A DNA stretch of 64,000 bases from Brachypodium distachyon (Eukaryota > Streptophyta > Magnoliopsida > Poales > Poaceae), in contig NC_016131.3 in assembly GCF_000005505.3 (NCBI RefSeq), positions 17,505,501 through 17,569,500 of the forward strand, written 5' to 3'. Below are positions 21,159 through 32,751 of this stretch, piece after piece. The position numbers and the translations under genes were made by a program. Each line of letters opens with the position of its first letter. The stretch's first letter is position 1. The notes under the pieces are model-generated. The model saw only the letters and a list, made by a program, of their open reading frames with translations, searched no databases and had not been told where the DNA came from.

Positions 21159-24059
21159 TCAGTGGTGCTTGAAGGGCCTTGGGTCCTCAACGTCATCATC
21201 CTCATCGTCACTGCCACTACCAGATGGATCATCGTCCCTTTTCCGCTTGGTGCCCTGCGAGGAAGAGGGCTGGTCTGTGACACCCTCATCATCATCGTCA
21301 TCAACCTCATCTCTGTCTTCATCAACATCGTCAGGGTCAGCAACATCATAGTCCCCTGGACTTCCCACAGCCATGGCTTGTGGGGGCACAATTGGTTGAA
21401 CAAGATACTCTGTGTCTTCATCCTAGCAAAATGGAAAAACAGGGGGGAAAGATTAGGATTGTGCTTCTACTTCTAGATTTTCAATGTCACTAGGAAAATA
21501 AGTATTTGGACAACATTATACAAAAACAAGGAGAAATACTAATAATAATCGCCTACGGTTGCTAAATGTAAATGCCCAGACAATCAAATAAATTACGAGA
21601 ACAGAGCACAGCTCGGGTGGTAGTCCAGCAAGGCATGCTGGCTGCCCACCAGGGTTCGAGCCCCCGGGTTCGCATTCTCCTGCTTCACCTTGCAAAAATT
21701 AAGTACATATTCTATATATGCTGGCAATCGCGCCTCAAAAAACAAACTAAGGGAGATATAAACTCAAATAAATTACCCCATACAGAGAAAGAAAGATCAC
21801 CCACGCAGAAGATAGAAATTAATGAAACACAGCAGACAGAATGCTGGCAATCGCGCCTCAAACAACAAACTAAGGGAGATATAAACTCAAATAATTACCC
21901 CATACAGAAAGAAAGATCACCCACACAGAACATAGAAATTAATGAAACAGCAGACAGAATTTATTGAGACACATAACTGAATATCACAGCATAAACTTGA
22001 GTTACAATGCAGGCAACCTAGTTTACAGCTAAAGGAGATCTAATTTTGCATTTTGGTCAACAGAACAACCCGACACAAAAGAAAACACATGATTTCACTA
22101 ATAAACTAACAGATGTCTCAGCCTATAGAAGATACATGCACTTATTGAAGCTCAATTTCACAGTAAAATGATAAAAAAAACACAAGTACTGCCAGATTGA
22201 ACTATAAACTGTAGATGCGTAGAGAACTCCTGGCATAACAGATACATAAAAATCTTCCGATTTCCCCAACACGTACATCAAAAACACAAGTTAAGAAGGC
22301 ATCAAATTTAACATTCCAAAATGAAAACTTTTAAGGTCAATATCATACGAAACTAAACCTACTCATTTTAACACAAAAAATCAATCTTCATAGGATTCTA
22401 ACTTGCAATATCTAGCTTAAACATATATGCTATGTATATTCTTCATTTAATCATTCTGAGGACATACATAGTGTTTCTACAGCCTAAATATTATGAACAA
22501 CCAATGTCACTAAACATAAAAGATCACCTTCAATTTCCTTTTGTGGTATGTTCATTACCAAAGTATGAAACCTACTAGTACAAAATATAGGAGACTATGG
22601 AAAGGCAGGCCTAACATATGAAGTTCTGTTCTTTGGCAGGGGAAAAAAACATGTCCTGCTCATATAAAGAAGGCACTAAACAAACACACAAACATAACTA
22701 ATGCATGAACTAGTAATTTCCTTAAGAACAAAACTAGCCACAGTAGAAGTAACCTGCAACAGTGTGTGTCAGTTAATATTGATGTTGCTAAACTCAAAAA
22801 ATCACCAAAGCCACAAATTAAATATGCAGAAATTGAAATAGAAATTGAAGTACTTGAAATGCCCGTAGGAAATTAATGCCTTATACCTCATCATCAGCGT
22901 CATCGTCATCGTTCCCCTCATCATAAACCCTATTATCCTCCAATCTTTCCTCATCTTCCTCTCCAATCTCACCGTTCTCATCTTCATCTTCCCCTTCCCC
23001 TTGCTCATGCCCATCAATCTCTTCCCCGACACCCCCTGCCGCCATAGCAACCCTCCCACTACTCTCCGGCTCAGCCTCCTCACCATCATCCTCAACCTCC
23101 TCTTCATCATCATCCTCATCCTCATCTATGCCATCTTCCTCCTCATCACTACTCTGTACATCATGCACCTCAACAACAGCATCATCTTCGTCACCGTCCT
23201 CATCAATCTCTTCCCCCAAATCCTCCTCCTCCTCATACTCTTCATCATCTTCATCGTCATCCTCCTCCACATCTTCATCGTCCTCAGCAGGGGCACCACC
23301 GACCGCCGCGACCCGGAACCCATTCGCCCGGTGGTGGTGCTCGCTTCCACCATTAGGCACGACCTCATCGGCGTCGCTCTCATCCTCGTCAACATCGATC
23401 ACCCCGTTCACCTCCACCGGATGCGCCGCCACGCCACGACGAGAGTGGGATACGCCCCCGTTCGCCACCTCGCCGCTGCCCGGATCCTCCTCATCGTCGT
23501 CCTCATCATCATCTTCCTCCTCGCCGTCACCTTCCCCATCCCCCTCGTCATCGTCGTCATCCGACTCGGGCCGCTCGTTCTCGTCGGCGTCCATCTTGTC
23601 AAGGTACTTGAGGGTCCGGATCATCCCAAAGACCCTGGATCTGTAATCCTTGACACGCGTGACGGGGCACTCGTAGAGATCAAGCGAAACGAGGCGGAGG
23701 CCGGCGAGCGGCGCGAGGTCGTCGACGTCCTGGATGCGATTGTTGCTGAGGTCGAGGTCGCGCAGCGAGCCGAGCCCGGCCTCGACGAGGTGCTCGAGGC
23801 CGCCGGCGATGCGGTTGTCGGAGAGCGTGAGCCGCGTCAGGTTCCGCAGCCGGGGGAACCCCGCGAGCGACGCGGCCCCGACGCCAGCGATCGACAGATG
23901 CTCCAGGCTCTGGTACCGCTCCAGTATCTCCTTCGCAGGCAGCCGCCCGTGCATGCACTTGACGGCGCCGTCGAGGGTCAGGCTCCTCGCCGGCGACGCG
24001 CTCCCCTCGCCGCCGGCGTGGAGCGCCGCCTCCACCGCCCGCTCCCAGGCCTCATCCAT
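21159..24059 (-). CDS. ANP32-related: Acidic leucine-rich nuclear phosphoprotein 32-related protein
   Basis: Two exons (24059-22887 and 21422-21159) join at phase 0 to 478 residues. Residues 1 to about 165 form the leucine-rich repeat cap and repeats (LEHLSIAGVGAASL, LTRLTLSDNRIAGG, LRDLDLSNNRIQDV, LVSLDLYECPVTRV), followed by the LRR C-terminal cap (GMIRTLKYLDKMDADENERP). From about 165 on the chain is mostly Asp/Glu with patches of His/Arg and Gly. A basic cluster KRKR at about 450-453 near the C-terminus is a probable nuclear signal. The family binds histones and acts in chromatin and mRNA export in animals; plant members are little studied. The 1.46-kb intron contains a SINE and a tandem duplication. 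The acidic tail is encoded by biased GAT/GAG codons, so long frames on the opposite strand are artefacts. Confidence 0.94.
21597..21763 (+). mobile_element. SINE with tRNA-like A and B boxes
   Basis: A 167-bp segment carries an A-box-like GCTCGGGTGGTA (21611) and a B box GGTTCGAGCCC (21653) at tRNA-like spacing. It is flanked by a perfect 13-bp direct repeat, TCAAATAAATTAC, at 21584 and 21764. These are hallmarks of a retroposed SINE with internal pol III promoter. It lies in the ANP32 intron, antisense to the gene. Confidence 0.82.
21719..21960. repeat. Tandem duplication of SINE 3' tail plus flank (about 120 bp, two copies)
   Basis: The block starting TGCTGGCAATCGCGCCTCAA at 21719 and ending CAGACAGAA is repeated from 21842 with a few small deletions. 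The unit spans the SINE tail, its 3' target duplication and about 65 bp of host DNA, so the duplication came after SINE insertion. Confidence 0.85.
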
Positions 24060-25852
24060 CCCTCTCTCTTACCACCTCCTCCCGAAACAAGAATCAAATT
24101 AAAAAAAAAATCGGGGGTGTTCGGTTGCGAAGGCCTATTTGAAATACAGCGATTTATACGGGGGAGGGTGTTAACCTCGCCATTGGAGGAAGAAGGGGTG
24201 CGGTTCACGGGTCGCGCCGTGGACTCGGCGCACGGATGGCCGGTGAGGGTTTGCGTGGGCAGCCAATGGGAGCGCTCGGATCGGGTGGCACGGATCGATG
24301 ACGTGGCGGCATCGTAGAGGCGTGTGCTTCCTTTGAGAGGAGCCGGGGGAGCGGAGAGGCGTGCTGGGCTCGGATGATGCCAAGAGCATCTTTTCCTCGC
24401 CTCGGTTTCTTTTTTTCTTCTCCTTCTTTCTTTTTCTGGTTTTCCGAAATCTTTTTCTCTTAAGGGCGAGATATTGTTAGTTAATTTTGCGCGTGCTGCC
24501 GTGTGCCCATGTTGTACCTCTAGGCGGGTTCCTCACTGACATGGCGGGCAAAGACGTGTGGGTCCAAGGTGGAAGTGGAAGGGGGTTGGTGTGTCCAGGT
24601 GTGTGGTAGAGACCGTCTGATCGAGAGGTTGCGCTTTGGACCGTCGGATGGGTAGGGGTTGGCTTCTGGTTTCGTGCTGCCTACCTTTACCCAACGGAAG
24701 GGGACATAGCAGACTGGCAGTGGGGCCGGAGGCGGCTCAGCTGGCGCGGGTTTGATTTGGACACGCGTTTGCGTTGGACACTTGGACTTGTTTGCCACGG
24801 GCACAGCGACGGTCCGAGAGAGAGAGAGACTGCTGCAAGGGAACCTACCTCGTGTACGTATCATCCAGCGAAGTTCGTGCGATAGCTAGAGATAGAATAC
24901 GAGGGGAAGGCATTGTGGTAAATAATGTGAAGGATATAAGTTGAAGTTGGATACACTGTTATTCTTTCTTTCTTTTTGAAAGGTAATATACTCAATAGCA
25001 GTATTATTCTTGCTCTTATACAACAATGCACTAATGAGTTGGACAGGCCGTAAATGTAGCCCCCGGCAAGACAACAACTGCGGATAATGGAAAAGAAAAT
25101 GGTAAGTTGTTAGATCAAAAGTTTTGTGAATGGTGCACCCACACACGGCAAGAAAGCATGAGTAGCTGACGGTCGGGCCGCGACGAACACCGAACTAACT
25201 TGCCAGGCATACAAGCAAGGTGCAAAGAACGAAGAGGCAACACGGCACCAGAATGCAACCAAATGAGCAGTTCGACTGCTGCCGCCACTTCCGTGTTCTA
25301 GCGCTAGCAGCCGAGAAGCAACACGTGGATACTCCAAGGGACGCTCCTTTCTTTGTGCTTTAACGGTTTTAATGTGCATATAGTATTTTTCAAGTCAAGT
25401 AAGTTGGAGAAACAAATTGATGTCCCATCTTCCATCTTTTCATGGAATTAATTTAGGGATGGTCTAAGAAGTTGCAAACATATTTTAGCTTCAGGAGTGT
25501 TAGGAAACCAATATATGGTCTCATGTGTTCCTAAAAATAAAAAGTGTGCTTGTAACATGAGCGCGGAACACTTCTCATTGTTGCTTTTGTGTTTTTCTGA
25601 AAGACAACCCTACCCAACTTTCCCTTTTCTATATTTCTCCCCCGGTTCCTTGCTAGATCTCCATTATTACCACATCAATCAGAAATAAAGGAATTACGGG
25701 CATGTAGTAGAGATAATAAGATCAAATTGACCATAAGTTACTTTCTTCGAGCTCTGACCCAAGTCAAAAGTACAACTAAGTATTTGTAACATGTATATTT
25801 AATGAACCAGATACAGCTCAGATCCAATGGATGTAGCGATTTAGATCTCAGA
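24060..25852. other. ANP32 5' flank and intergenic DNA
   Basis: This holds the promoter side of the ANP32-type gene, with an AG-microsatellite near 24817 and no further recognisable gene. Short frames on both strands lack family features. Confidence 0.4.
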
Positions 25853-26124
25853 CTAGTCATAGTGGGAGTAACAAAGGTGATAACTAAAGTGCCAACTAAG
25901 CAATTTTGATGACGTATCATGTTATTAACGAGGAAAGAGAGAGTTTCGGTAACTAAATATGTTACCATCACATCACACTTCACAAGATAAAATGATTCTA
26001 TAAAACTAATAAATAAGGTTTTGATGTTACCACAAATATGTTACTACGCACTATTAAGTATAAACATAGATAAACTAGTAACATATACATGTTACTAATT
26101 TATGTTACTCCCCATTATGACTAG
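25853..26124. mobile_element. 272-bp MITE, CTAGTCATAGTGGG ends
   Basis: The left terminus CTAGTCATAGTGGGAGTAAC is matched by the right terminus, whose reverse complement reads CTAGTCATAATGGGGAGTAAC. The interior is AT-rich with inverted GTTAC/GTAAC words and no ORF. It is a non-autonomous DNA transposon; superfamily not assigned because no target duplication is clear. Confidence 0.8.
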
Positions 26125-28341
26125 CTTCATGACTACAAGTTGTAGCACCATTCTGTTTTGGACAATTTTAACCGGTTTGAATTCACCGTTTCTAGTTGGA
26201 CTTTGCACCATTCATTGCACATCAAACATCACTAGAACCCCCACCCCCCCCCCCCTCCGCCCAAATCAATTAGAACGGGAAAAAAAATTAAAAAACATTA
26301 AAAAATTGCATTTACTGAATGGTAGCATTTTGTTATTTTCCATAAGAAAGTAAATGTAATTTATGTGTGATATGCAACATTTGCCATCATGTAGGTTAGA
26401 TCTAGATTGTCCAGCAGGTGTATTTGATGAAGTACAAGAGGAAATATAGGAGTGTAACAAAATGTTTGAATTCACTATTAAGTGTTTACAAGTTTCTTGT
26501 GATGCGGAGTACAGATTTTGCATAAGGATAGATAGTTAACTACAGGGGTACACAAATGAGGATTTCCATCAACTGTACGTCGCAGCGAACAACCATTTTC
26601 AGCCAACACGTTGAATGATAGCTTGGTACATGCACACAAAAAAGATTCAACGTTAATTTCATCATTCATTTTATCTTCTTCCGATCTCTCCTCGTATCGA
26701 CCTTGCCTTAGCCTATAGGACGATGGCGTTAAAATTGTTTACCTTGAAAAGTACACATGATAATTATGCAATGGTTAATTAAGCTTTGGAAATCTAAAGA
26801 AAACTATTATTTTGAAAAAGCTTGTCTATGGTACATGTAGAGATCATACGCCATACACTACTCGAGAAATGGGCCCGGATGCGTAGGCCCTCAGGAAATG
26901 GGCCGAGGTTGAGTCTCCCGGTTACTGACCCACACGCTGTAGCCTGCACCGACACATCTCTGAAACATTCTAGAATTTATGAATTGCCCAACTGCTCTCC
27001 TTCTCCAGAGAGGGGGATGACCGTCAAATAGACACACAACACCGGAGTACCGGACGGCCTCAATATGGTCAACCTGGATGTCTCTCCTTCTGAAAGGACA
27101 AGGTCTAGACTTTAGAGGCTGGGGGTAATTGGCATGTACAATTTTGGGGATCCTCCTCTGTTTGCCGATGCATGACGTACTGAGCATGGCTCGAATGAAC
27201 ACCTGAAACCAACCAGCCAAGGAGCCAGCCTGTTACGATTACGCGGTTCTGGGAATCCTCTTCAACCAAGCAAAATTTCTTATCTCTCTCTTTTATTGAG
27301 TATCGTGTGGTGTTTTGCCCTAGGCTATGCGGAAAGTGCTTTTATACCGGTGCCGGTACCGGATTTCCCGTCGGATTCGCCCCCAAACCGCCCCGTGATT
27401 CCCGCCAGGCCAGCGCGTTGCTCGTTTTGAATGAATTAAATGCACGTGCCAATCTCAAACCGTGGAACGAACGGCTCATCTACCGGTGATGGAGCTTCTA
27501 CATTCACCGCTTACCTAGGCTATGAAACAAACCAGCTCACTGTTTTATGTCTAGCTCCATTGGGTGCCGATGTAGTATGGGACAAGTATGCAATGTGTTT
27601 GGTGACCAGCGATTGTGATAGCCTTATGGAATATTGCTGTTCCAATAAAAAAAATTGTTCTCTTTTCCACATATTCAACCTCGGTGGAACAAGGAAAACC
27701 CTAGCCATCGCAATTTGAATTTAGTTTTTATCCACCAAAATTCTTTCGGTTCCTCCTGCCTTCAGTGCATCAGAATGCAGAGGAAAACATGGATCGGCCG
27801 TGTACGCTCGTGTTCGTCAACAACTCGAAATTTAGTTTTTTTTACACCCATCACGGCGCATCGCAGCTGTCCAGCACGACACCCGGCCAGATCCAACAGC
27901 CGCCGTCGCTAGATCGCGTCTAAGCCTCCGCAGGTGGCAGAGCAGTCCAGTTCACGCAGCCGCGCTCCAGAACGTTCAACGCACCTGCACGACGACACGG
28001 CAGACGCACAATACCTTTGATCGCTCCGAAACAAGAACAAATCGATGCTACTTATTTGGGGACGGATGGAGCATGTGCTGCCGGCCTCCCGATGCTTTGC
28101 AAATTGCGATCAGCACGACAAGAACGTGCGATCCGTCGGCGCTCGGCACCTCCTGATGCTTTCCGATCAACACAGCAAGAAGGAATGGCTACCTTTGTAC
28201 ATTGTTGATCAATAGTGCAAACCATTAGAGAGCTAACGTCTAACTTGAAGATCAGTAGTTAAAGCCTTCAATGTCAGCACTTTATGCATTTTAAAAAACT
28301 CAAGCAAATGAATATTGGCACAACCGGGAAAGAAAACTATT
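26125..28341. other. Intergenic region without recognised gene
   Basis: The DNA is AT-rich to about 26800 and then moderately GC-rich with scattered short frames. No domain, splice-consistent model, tRNA or terminal-repeat element could be supported. Confidence 0.4.
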
Positions 28342-28560
28342 AGATGAAAATGAGATTGAATCAAGACTTACTTTATTCGATGATGGACAGCCCTATATAA
28401 AGGGGTACAAGGAGGTGCCTTTGCCGGGGCAGACGCGAGCAACGGCTGCGTTTGTTCCGAAAAATGCGCACGAGGACGCCCGGCGGTTTGCACTCAGGCA
28501 GCCACCCGGTGCTAATTACAAGATAATGATTAAACTAATTAATTTCTTAACACTCCCTCT
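28342..28560. mobile_element. LTR-type retrotransposon fragment, copy 1
   Basis: The stretch GAGATTGAATCAAGACTTAC, a TATA-like CTATATAAAGG and then GGTGCTAATTACAAGATAAT recur in the same order about 1.1 kb downstream. TATA box plus duplication suit LTR DNA of a degraded, probably Copia-type, retrotransposon. No primer-binding site or pol domain was found. Confidence 0.5.
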
Positions 28561-28920
28561 AATCATGTCTTGTCTTGTCCTTGCGAGTTGTTCATCATCT
28601 TTGAAAAAGTTCCTTCAGAAAAACCATGGGAGAAAAATCTGAATAAAATTGAGTTATGTAATATGTCATGAAAAACTCCTTTAAAACCCATCGGGAAAAA
28701 GAGGAGAAAAATCTTGTATTACCAGAGTACAATGTAAAAGATCTGATGATCATAAGTAGGTTATATTACCAAGTGCTTACTCCTCCTGAATTTTATAAAT
28801 CTCGAAGTCGTCTCATACCAATTCCATTTACATATTTTTTCAATAATGAATTTGGTAAGACTTTGTAAATAAATCTACTAGATTATCACATGACTTTGTT
28901 TGCAAAATATTTATCTCTGG

Positions 28921-29370
28921 CACGGTGGTTGGCCTGGCGGTTGGTGCACCGGATGGAGGTGTGGGCGTTGAAGGCGCCGCGTTCCGGCGCAGGCACTACC
29001 TCAAGGGGCGTGTCGGCGACTGGTTCGTCAGCTTCCTCGGCATAGAGGGAGTCCAGCTAAGCGTTCGCTTGCCCCAATCTTAGCGAGCGGCAGATCGTCG
29101 ACTGGGGTCGGCATCGGCAGTTCCCACGGCTCCAGATCTTCATGTACATCCATCGGGTACCAAGCTGGATGTGGTGGTGATGCCGCAAGTTCGTCGTAGA
29201 AGACGACGCCACATTGGGGGCCATAGCCCCTTGCAGGAGCGAGACCCCATGCGTGGAATCGAGGGCGATGTCCAAAGCGGTGGCCGAAGTGGCGACTACC
29301 AAAACGACGACGCATGAAGTGGCAGTGCCCAAAGCAGCGACGTCGACTTCCAAAAACCTAGAGGGTAATG
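28921..29370. other. GC-rich segment between two LTR-like copies
   Basis: The segment is sharply richer in G+C than its flanks. One frame (about 28979-29045) reads FRRRHYLKGRVGDWFVSF, faintly reminiscent of the KGxVGDW motif near the C-terminus of sulfotransferases. That is too short to call. It may be genic DNA carried by the surrounding retroelement. Confidence 0.25.
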
Positions 29371-29458
29371 CATATTCTCGCCATCTTGATTCTCACCTTT
29401 CTTGTCCTCTTTCTGTTTTCTTCTTATGCTCTCAGTAGAGTCGCGTGCAGTGATGACG

Positions 29459-29623
29459 TATTAGATGAGAATGAGATTGAATCAAGACTTGCTTTATTCG
29501 ATGATGTACAACCATATATAAATGGGTACAAGAGGCGTCTCTGTCCGGACAAACTCGAACAACGGCCGCGTTTGTTCTGGAAAATGCTCCGGTGCTAATT
29601 ACAAGATAATGATTAAACTAATT
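29459..29623. mobile_element. LTR-type retrotransposon fragment, copy 2
   Basis: This repeats the words of the 28342 copy (GAGATTGAATCAAGACTTGC, CATATATAAATGGGTACAAG, GGTGCTAATTACAAGATAAT) with divergence and a 30-40 bp deletion, in the same orientation. It is cut at its right end by a Stowaway-like MITE. Confidence 0.5.
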
Positions 29624-29624
29624 A

Positions 29625-29737
29625 CTCCCTCTGATGCATATTATTTGTCAAAATATTACATGTATCCATACGATTTTTAGTTATAGATACATTCATATTT
29701 GGACAAATTTGAAACAATTAATATGGATCGGAGGGAG
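29625..29737. mobile_element. Stowaway-like MITE inserted in LTR fragment
   Basis: This 113-bp element runs from CTCCCTCTGATGCATATTAT to ATTAATATGGATCGGAGGGAG with TA flanks. It interrupts the retrotransposon fragment right after ACTAAT, so it inserted later. It lies 132 bp upstream of the next gene's ATG. Confidence 0.85.
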
Positions 29738-29868
29738 TATTTAATTTCTAATAAAAATGACAGGTTCAGATCCTACCGGCATACGACACGCACACACTGT
29801 ACGGTACCCGCCACTCCACTATCTGCTGATACAGAATCTGGACTCCGGACTGGCCCGGAGTCGGAGCC

Positions 29869-31006
29869 ATGAAGTCCGTCGCCGACCACCATTACCACGG
29901 CTTCCACTCCCCTTCGCCGGCACCGGCGACGAAGATCTCCATCCCCGTATCCGCCGTCGGCGCGGGCGCGGAGGCGGCGCTGCTCGGGAAGGGGCGGTAC
30001 AAGGCGTGTGCCCTCGCCGCCATCGCGCTCCTCGCGCTCTGGTCCATGTTCGCCGCCTCCGTCACCCTCCGCTGGTCCTCCGAGTCCGAAGACCTGGCTG
30101 CCACCTCCGTGGACGTCAGCGACCCCTTCATCGACGACCTAGACCCGCTCGTATGGCTCCCTCCCTCACCCTTTCTCTCTCGGATCTTGCCGCGATTTGG
30201 TGCTTGTTCTGTTCCTTGGCCTCAAACATGTACTGTAGATGTCTATTTAATACAAATAAATGTCACATTGTCAGAAGATAAATAAGGAGATGCATTGGTT
30301 ACCTCTAGCGGTCTAGCCTCTGGGTTTCAGAATGGGAATGAAATGGGTGGTACACTGGTACCGGTTTCAAGTTTTGAACAATCACATGTTTTCAATCTCT
30401 AAAAAGAAACAACTGTAACAGTGGAAAAACAAGATCGATCAAGCAATGGCCAATGAAATACGGAGTATTTTTCTGGACAGATAGGGAGTTGGCGGCTTGG
30501 CACATACATCCACGCCTTCTCGGTTTCTAAATGTTCAGTTTTGTGCTAAGAAAATGCTATGCGTTTTAGTTGGTATATTACATGGATGAAGAACTGTATA
30601 CCTTTCCTCTTGATTTAGGGTATGGTAACTTGCTAAGTTGCGGTAATTATGTGGGTAGCGCTTCATTCTTGATAGCTGTTACCAGCAGCAGAAAACCAAG
30701 CTAAAGTTGAAACAGATGAAAGTAGAACTATTTTATTGTTTGTGATTCTGTTAAGTACTGAAGTATGCCTACTTATGAATTGATTAGGAGATGGAGGAAA
30801 GGGAGAAACTAGTGCGCCAGATGTGGGACTTGTATACGCGCACCGGTGATCATGTATGGCTTCCACGGTTCTGGCAAGAAGCATTTGAGGCTGCATATGA
30901 GGAGCTTGCTGGTGATGATACGCCTGCAAGTGACGCAGCTATATCTGAGATTGCTCGCATGTCAGTTCACAGGCCTGAGCTTGAGCAGGCACGGAATAGT
31001 AATTAG
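29869..31006 (+). CDS. Small single-pass membrane protein, DUF1195-type
   Basis: Two exons (29869-30150 and 30788-31006) join at phase 0 to 166 residues. A hydrophilic N-terminus of about 45 residues is followed by one strong membrane segment (ACALAAIALLALWSMFAA, about 47-64). Then come an acidic stretch (DVSDPFIDDLDPL) and a C-terminal domain with MEEREKLVRQMWDLYTRTGD and RFWQEAFEAAYEEL. The pattern matches the plant-specific DUF1195 family as I remember it; function unknown. No cleavable signal is evident, so an anchored orientation with the C-terminal part outside the cytosol is possible but unproven. The donor CTC/GTATGG and the acceptor GATTAG are ordinary. Confidence 0.8.
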
Positions 31007-32751
31007 GTATGAATGAATTGTTTTCTTTTGCTAACTGTGTTGCTCCATGTAAATATTGTTTCCTTTTTGAGGTATGAGATCGAATCTTTATGCTGGCTTT
31101 CACTAGCGAGCATTATGTTAACGTAAGTGTGATTATCAGCTCGTGGCTTTCAAATATCATACAGTTTGTCAGTATATTCTGTAAGTTGTTCAAGAGGGTA
31201 ATAATTTTTTTTGCTGGGTTCTGCAACTAAGATCAAAATTGGGATCAACTATTGCTACACAGCAAGGACTGTGATCGTGAGTCATCTCTCATCAGAACAA
31301 TGATTCCATTTATGTGCTCACTGCTAAGATTCTTGATTGCAATCTGCAACTTCTCAACTCTGGCAACTGATTCAGTGGTGGATGAAGTGCAGGAAGCTCA
31401 TATGACAAATGATGTTCCAATAATAAATGATGTTCCAATAATTGTGCGTATATGGGATGCTAAGCTAGATGCCATTTGGGAATTTCACTAAATAAATCGA
31501 AACACCTTGCAAGGCATCTTATACAGCAGTTCTGGCAAGTGAATATTATGCTCGGAGATTCCATCTAGTATTTTTTTTTCTACTCGTAGATATAGCTTAT
31601 GGAAAATGCTGCTTTTTTTGGTTACGTGTAACCAATATTACAGCATAACTAGGATTGTGCCCACTCTTTACTGTTAGAGTACACATGTTTTTTCCTTTGA
31701 AATTACACGTCTGGAGGATTTTGAAATAAACATGAGATCAAATGTACTTATAGATAGTACTTACAAGTTTCTATGGAGTTTTGACGTGGTTTCAAGAATC
31801 TGTATTGTATGATCTGTCAAGTAGTTTCGTAAGTGCATCCATTCCCCCCATGGATCTGAACCTGATTGTAAGGTGAAATTGACTAGATGTGTCATTCTCT
31901 TTTAGTATCAGTTTTTGTGCTCAGCTTAAAAGTACATACATATATAAGATGAGTGTAGTGGTGTTCCATTTCAGTTACTATGTGATTTTTCTTGCTTCAG
32001 TGCATCACTCGCTAGAATATCATTTATGTGAAACCTTACTTGCTTCAGTGCATCACTCAATCACGCTCCACAAACCTGCAAGCCGGTAATTTGGTTTAAC
32101 TGACTGGATGCTATGAATGTCTAAAACAGTAAATGTATGCTGAATTTCTCCACATATCTGCAAACATTTGCAGAAATTGGAATCCAGGCCTCCGTTCGAG
32201 GTGAATAAGTAGAAGATTAATGTAAATTTTGACGTCCCATTTCACGTGAAGATCACTTGCTAACTATACTCATTGCAGCAATTCAACTTAGATTGTTGTC
32301 TTCTACCTAGCTTGTCAATCGATGCAAAAGTTGCAATTTTATGCCAGTATGCAAAGTTAAGGAAATCCTTGATAAAGCAGACTGAACCGTCATCATCTCC
32401 CTTGTAATAAGTACTTTAGAATCCTTAGCAACCAGATGAAGTAGGTGTGATTCTATATTCCTGCACATATCATGGAACATCGTTTCACGGGATATTTGGA
32501 CACCAGAATCATTTCTGCACCGGTTTTGCCTGCTCAAAAATAAGAATCATCATTGTGCACTCACATACCCTTTGAGCATGTGAAATATTCAATCATCTTA
32601 ATTTGCATTAGTCTATTCAACTCAAATGGCTCCCGGTATTTTATATTAAGTCAACTTGATCACTTATCCTGTGTGCCCATATTGGATTTTCTGATTTCTG
32701 GGCAGAAGTACACTTATTGAGTCAATCTTTGTTGACTCGTCGTATTGCACA
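31007..32751. other. 3' flank with unassigned frames
   Basis: This includes the 3' UTR of the preceding gene. A 79-codon frame ending at 31491 contains a 15-bp tandem duplication (NDVPIINDVPI) and has no recognisable family. Part of the region (31975-32130) is a diverged duplicate of 33570-33660. Confidence 0.35.

Noticed and set aside
21611..21663. A/B-box pair that could be a tRNA gene
   Set aside because: The bases around the boxes do not fold into a cloverleaf with acceptor and anticodon stems, and the 13-bp target duplication shows a SINE.
23001..24317. 438-codon plus-strand frame opposite the ANP32 exon
   Set aside because: It is antisense to GAT/GAG-rich acidic codons and CG-rich LRR codons. 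Its Ile/Leu/Ser text is a mirror of the acidic tail, while the minus-strand frame has a clear LRR family match.
26856..26880. CACTACTCGAGAAATGGG resembling a CACTA transposon terminus
   Set aside because: No matching inverted terminus, 3-bp target duplication or transposase was found within the following 10 kb.
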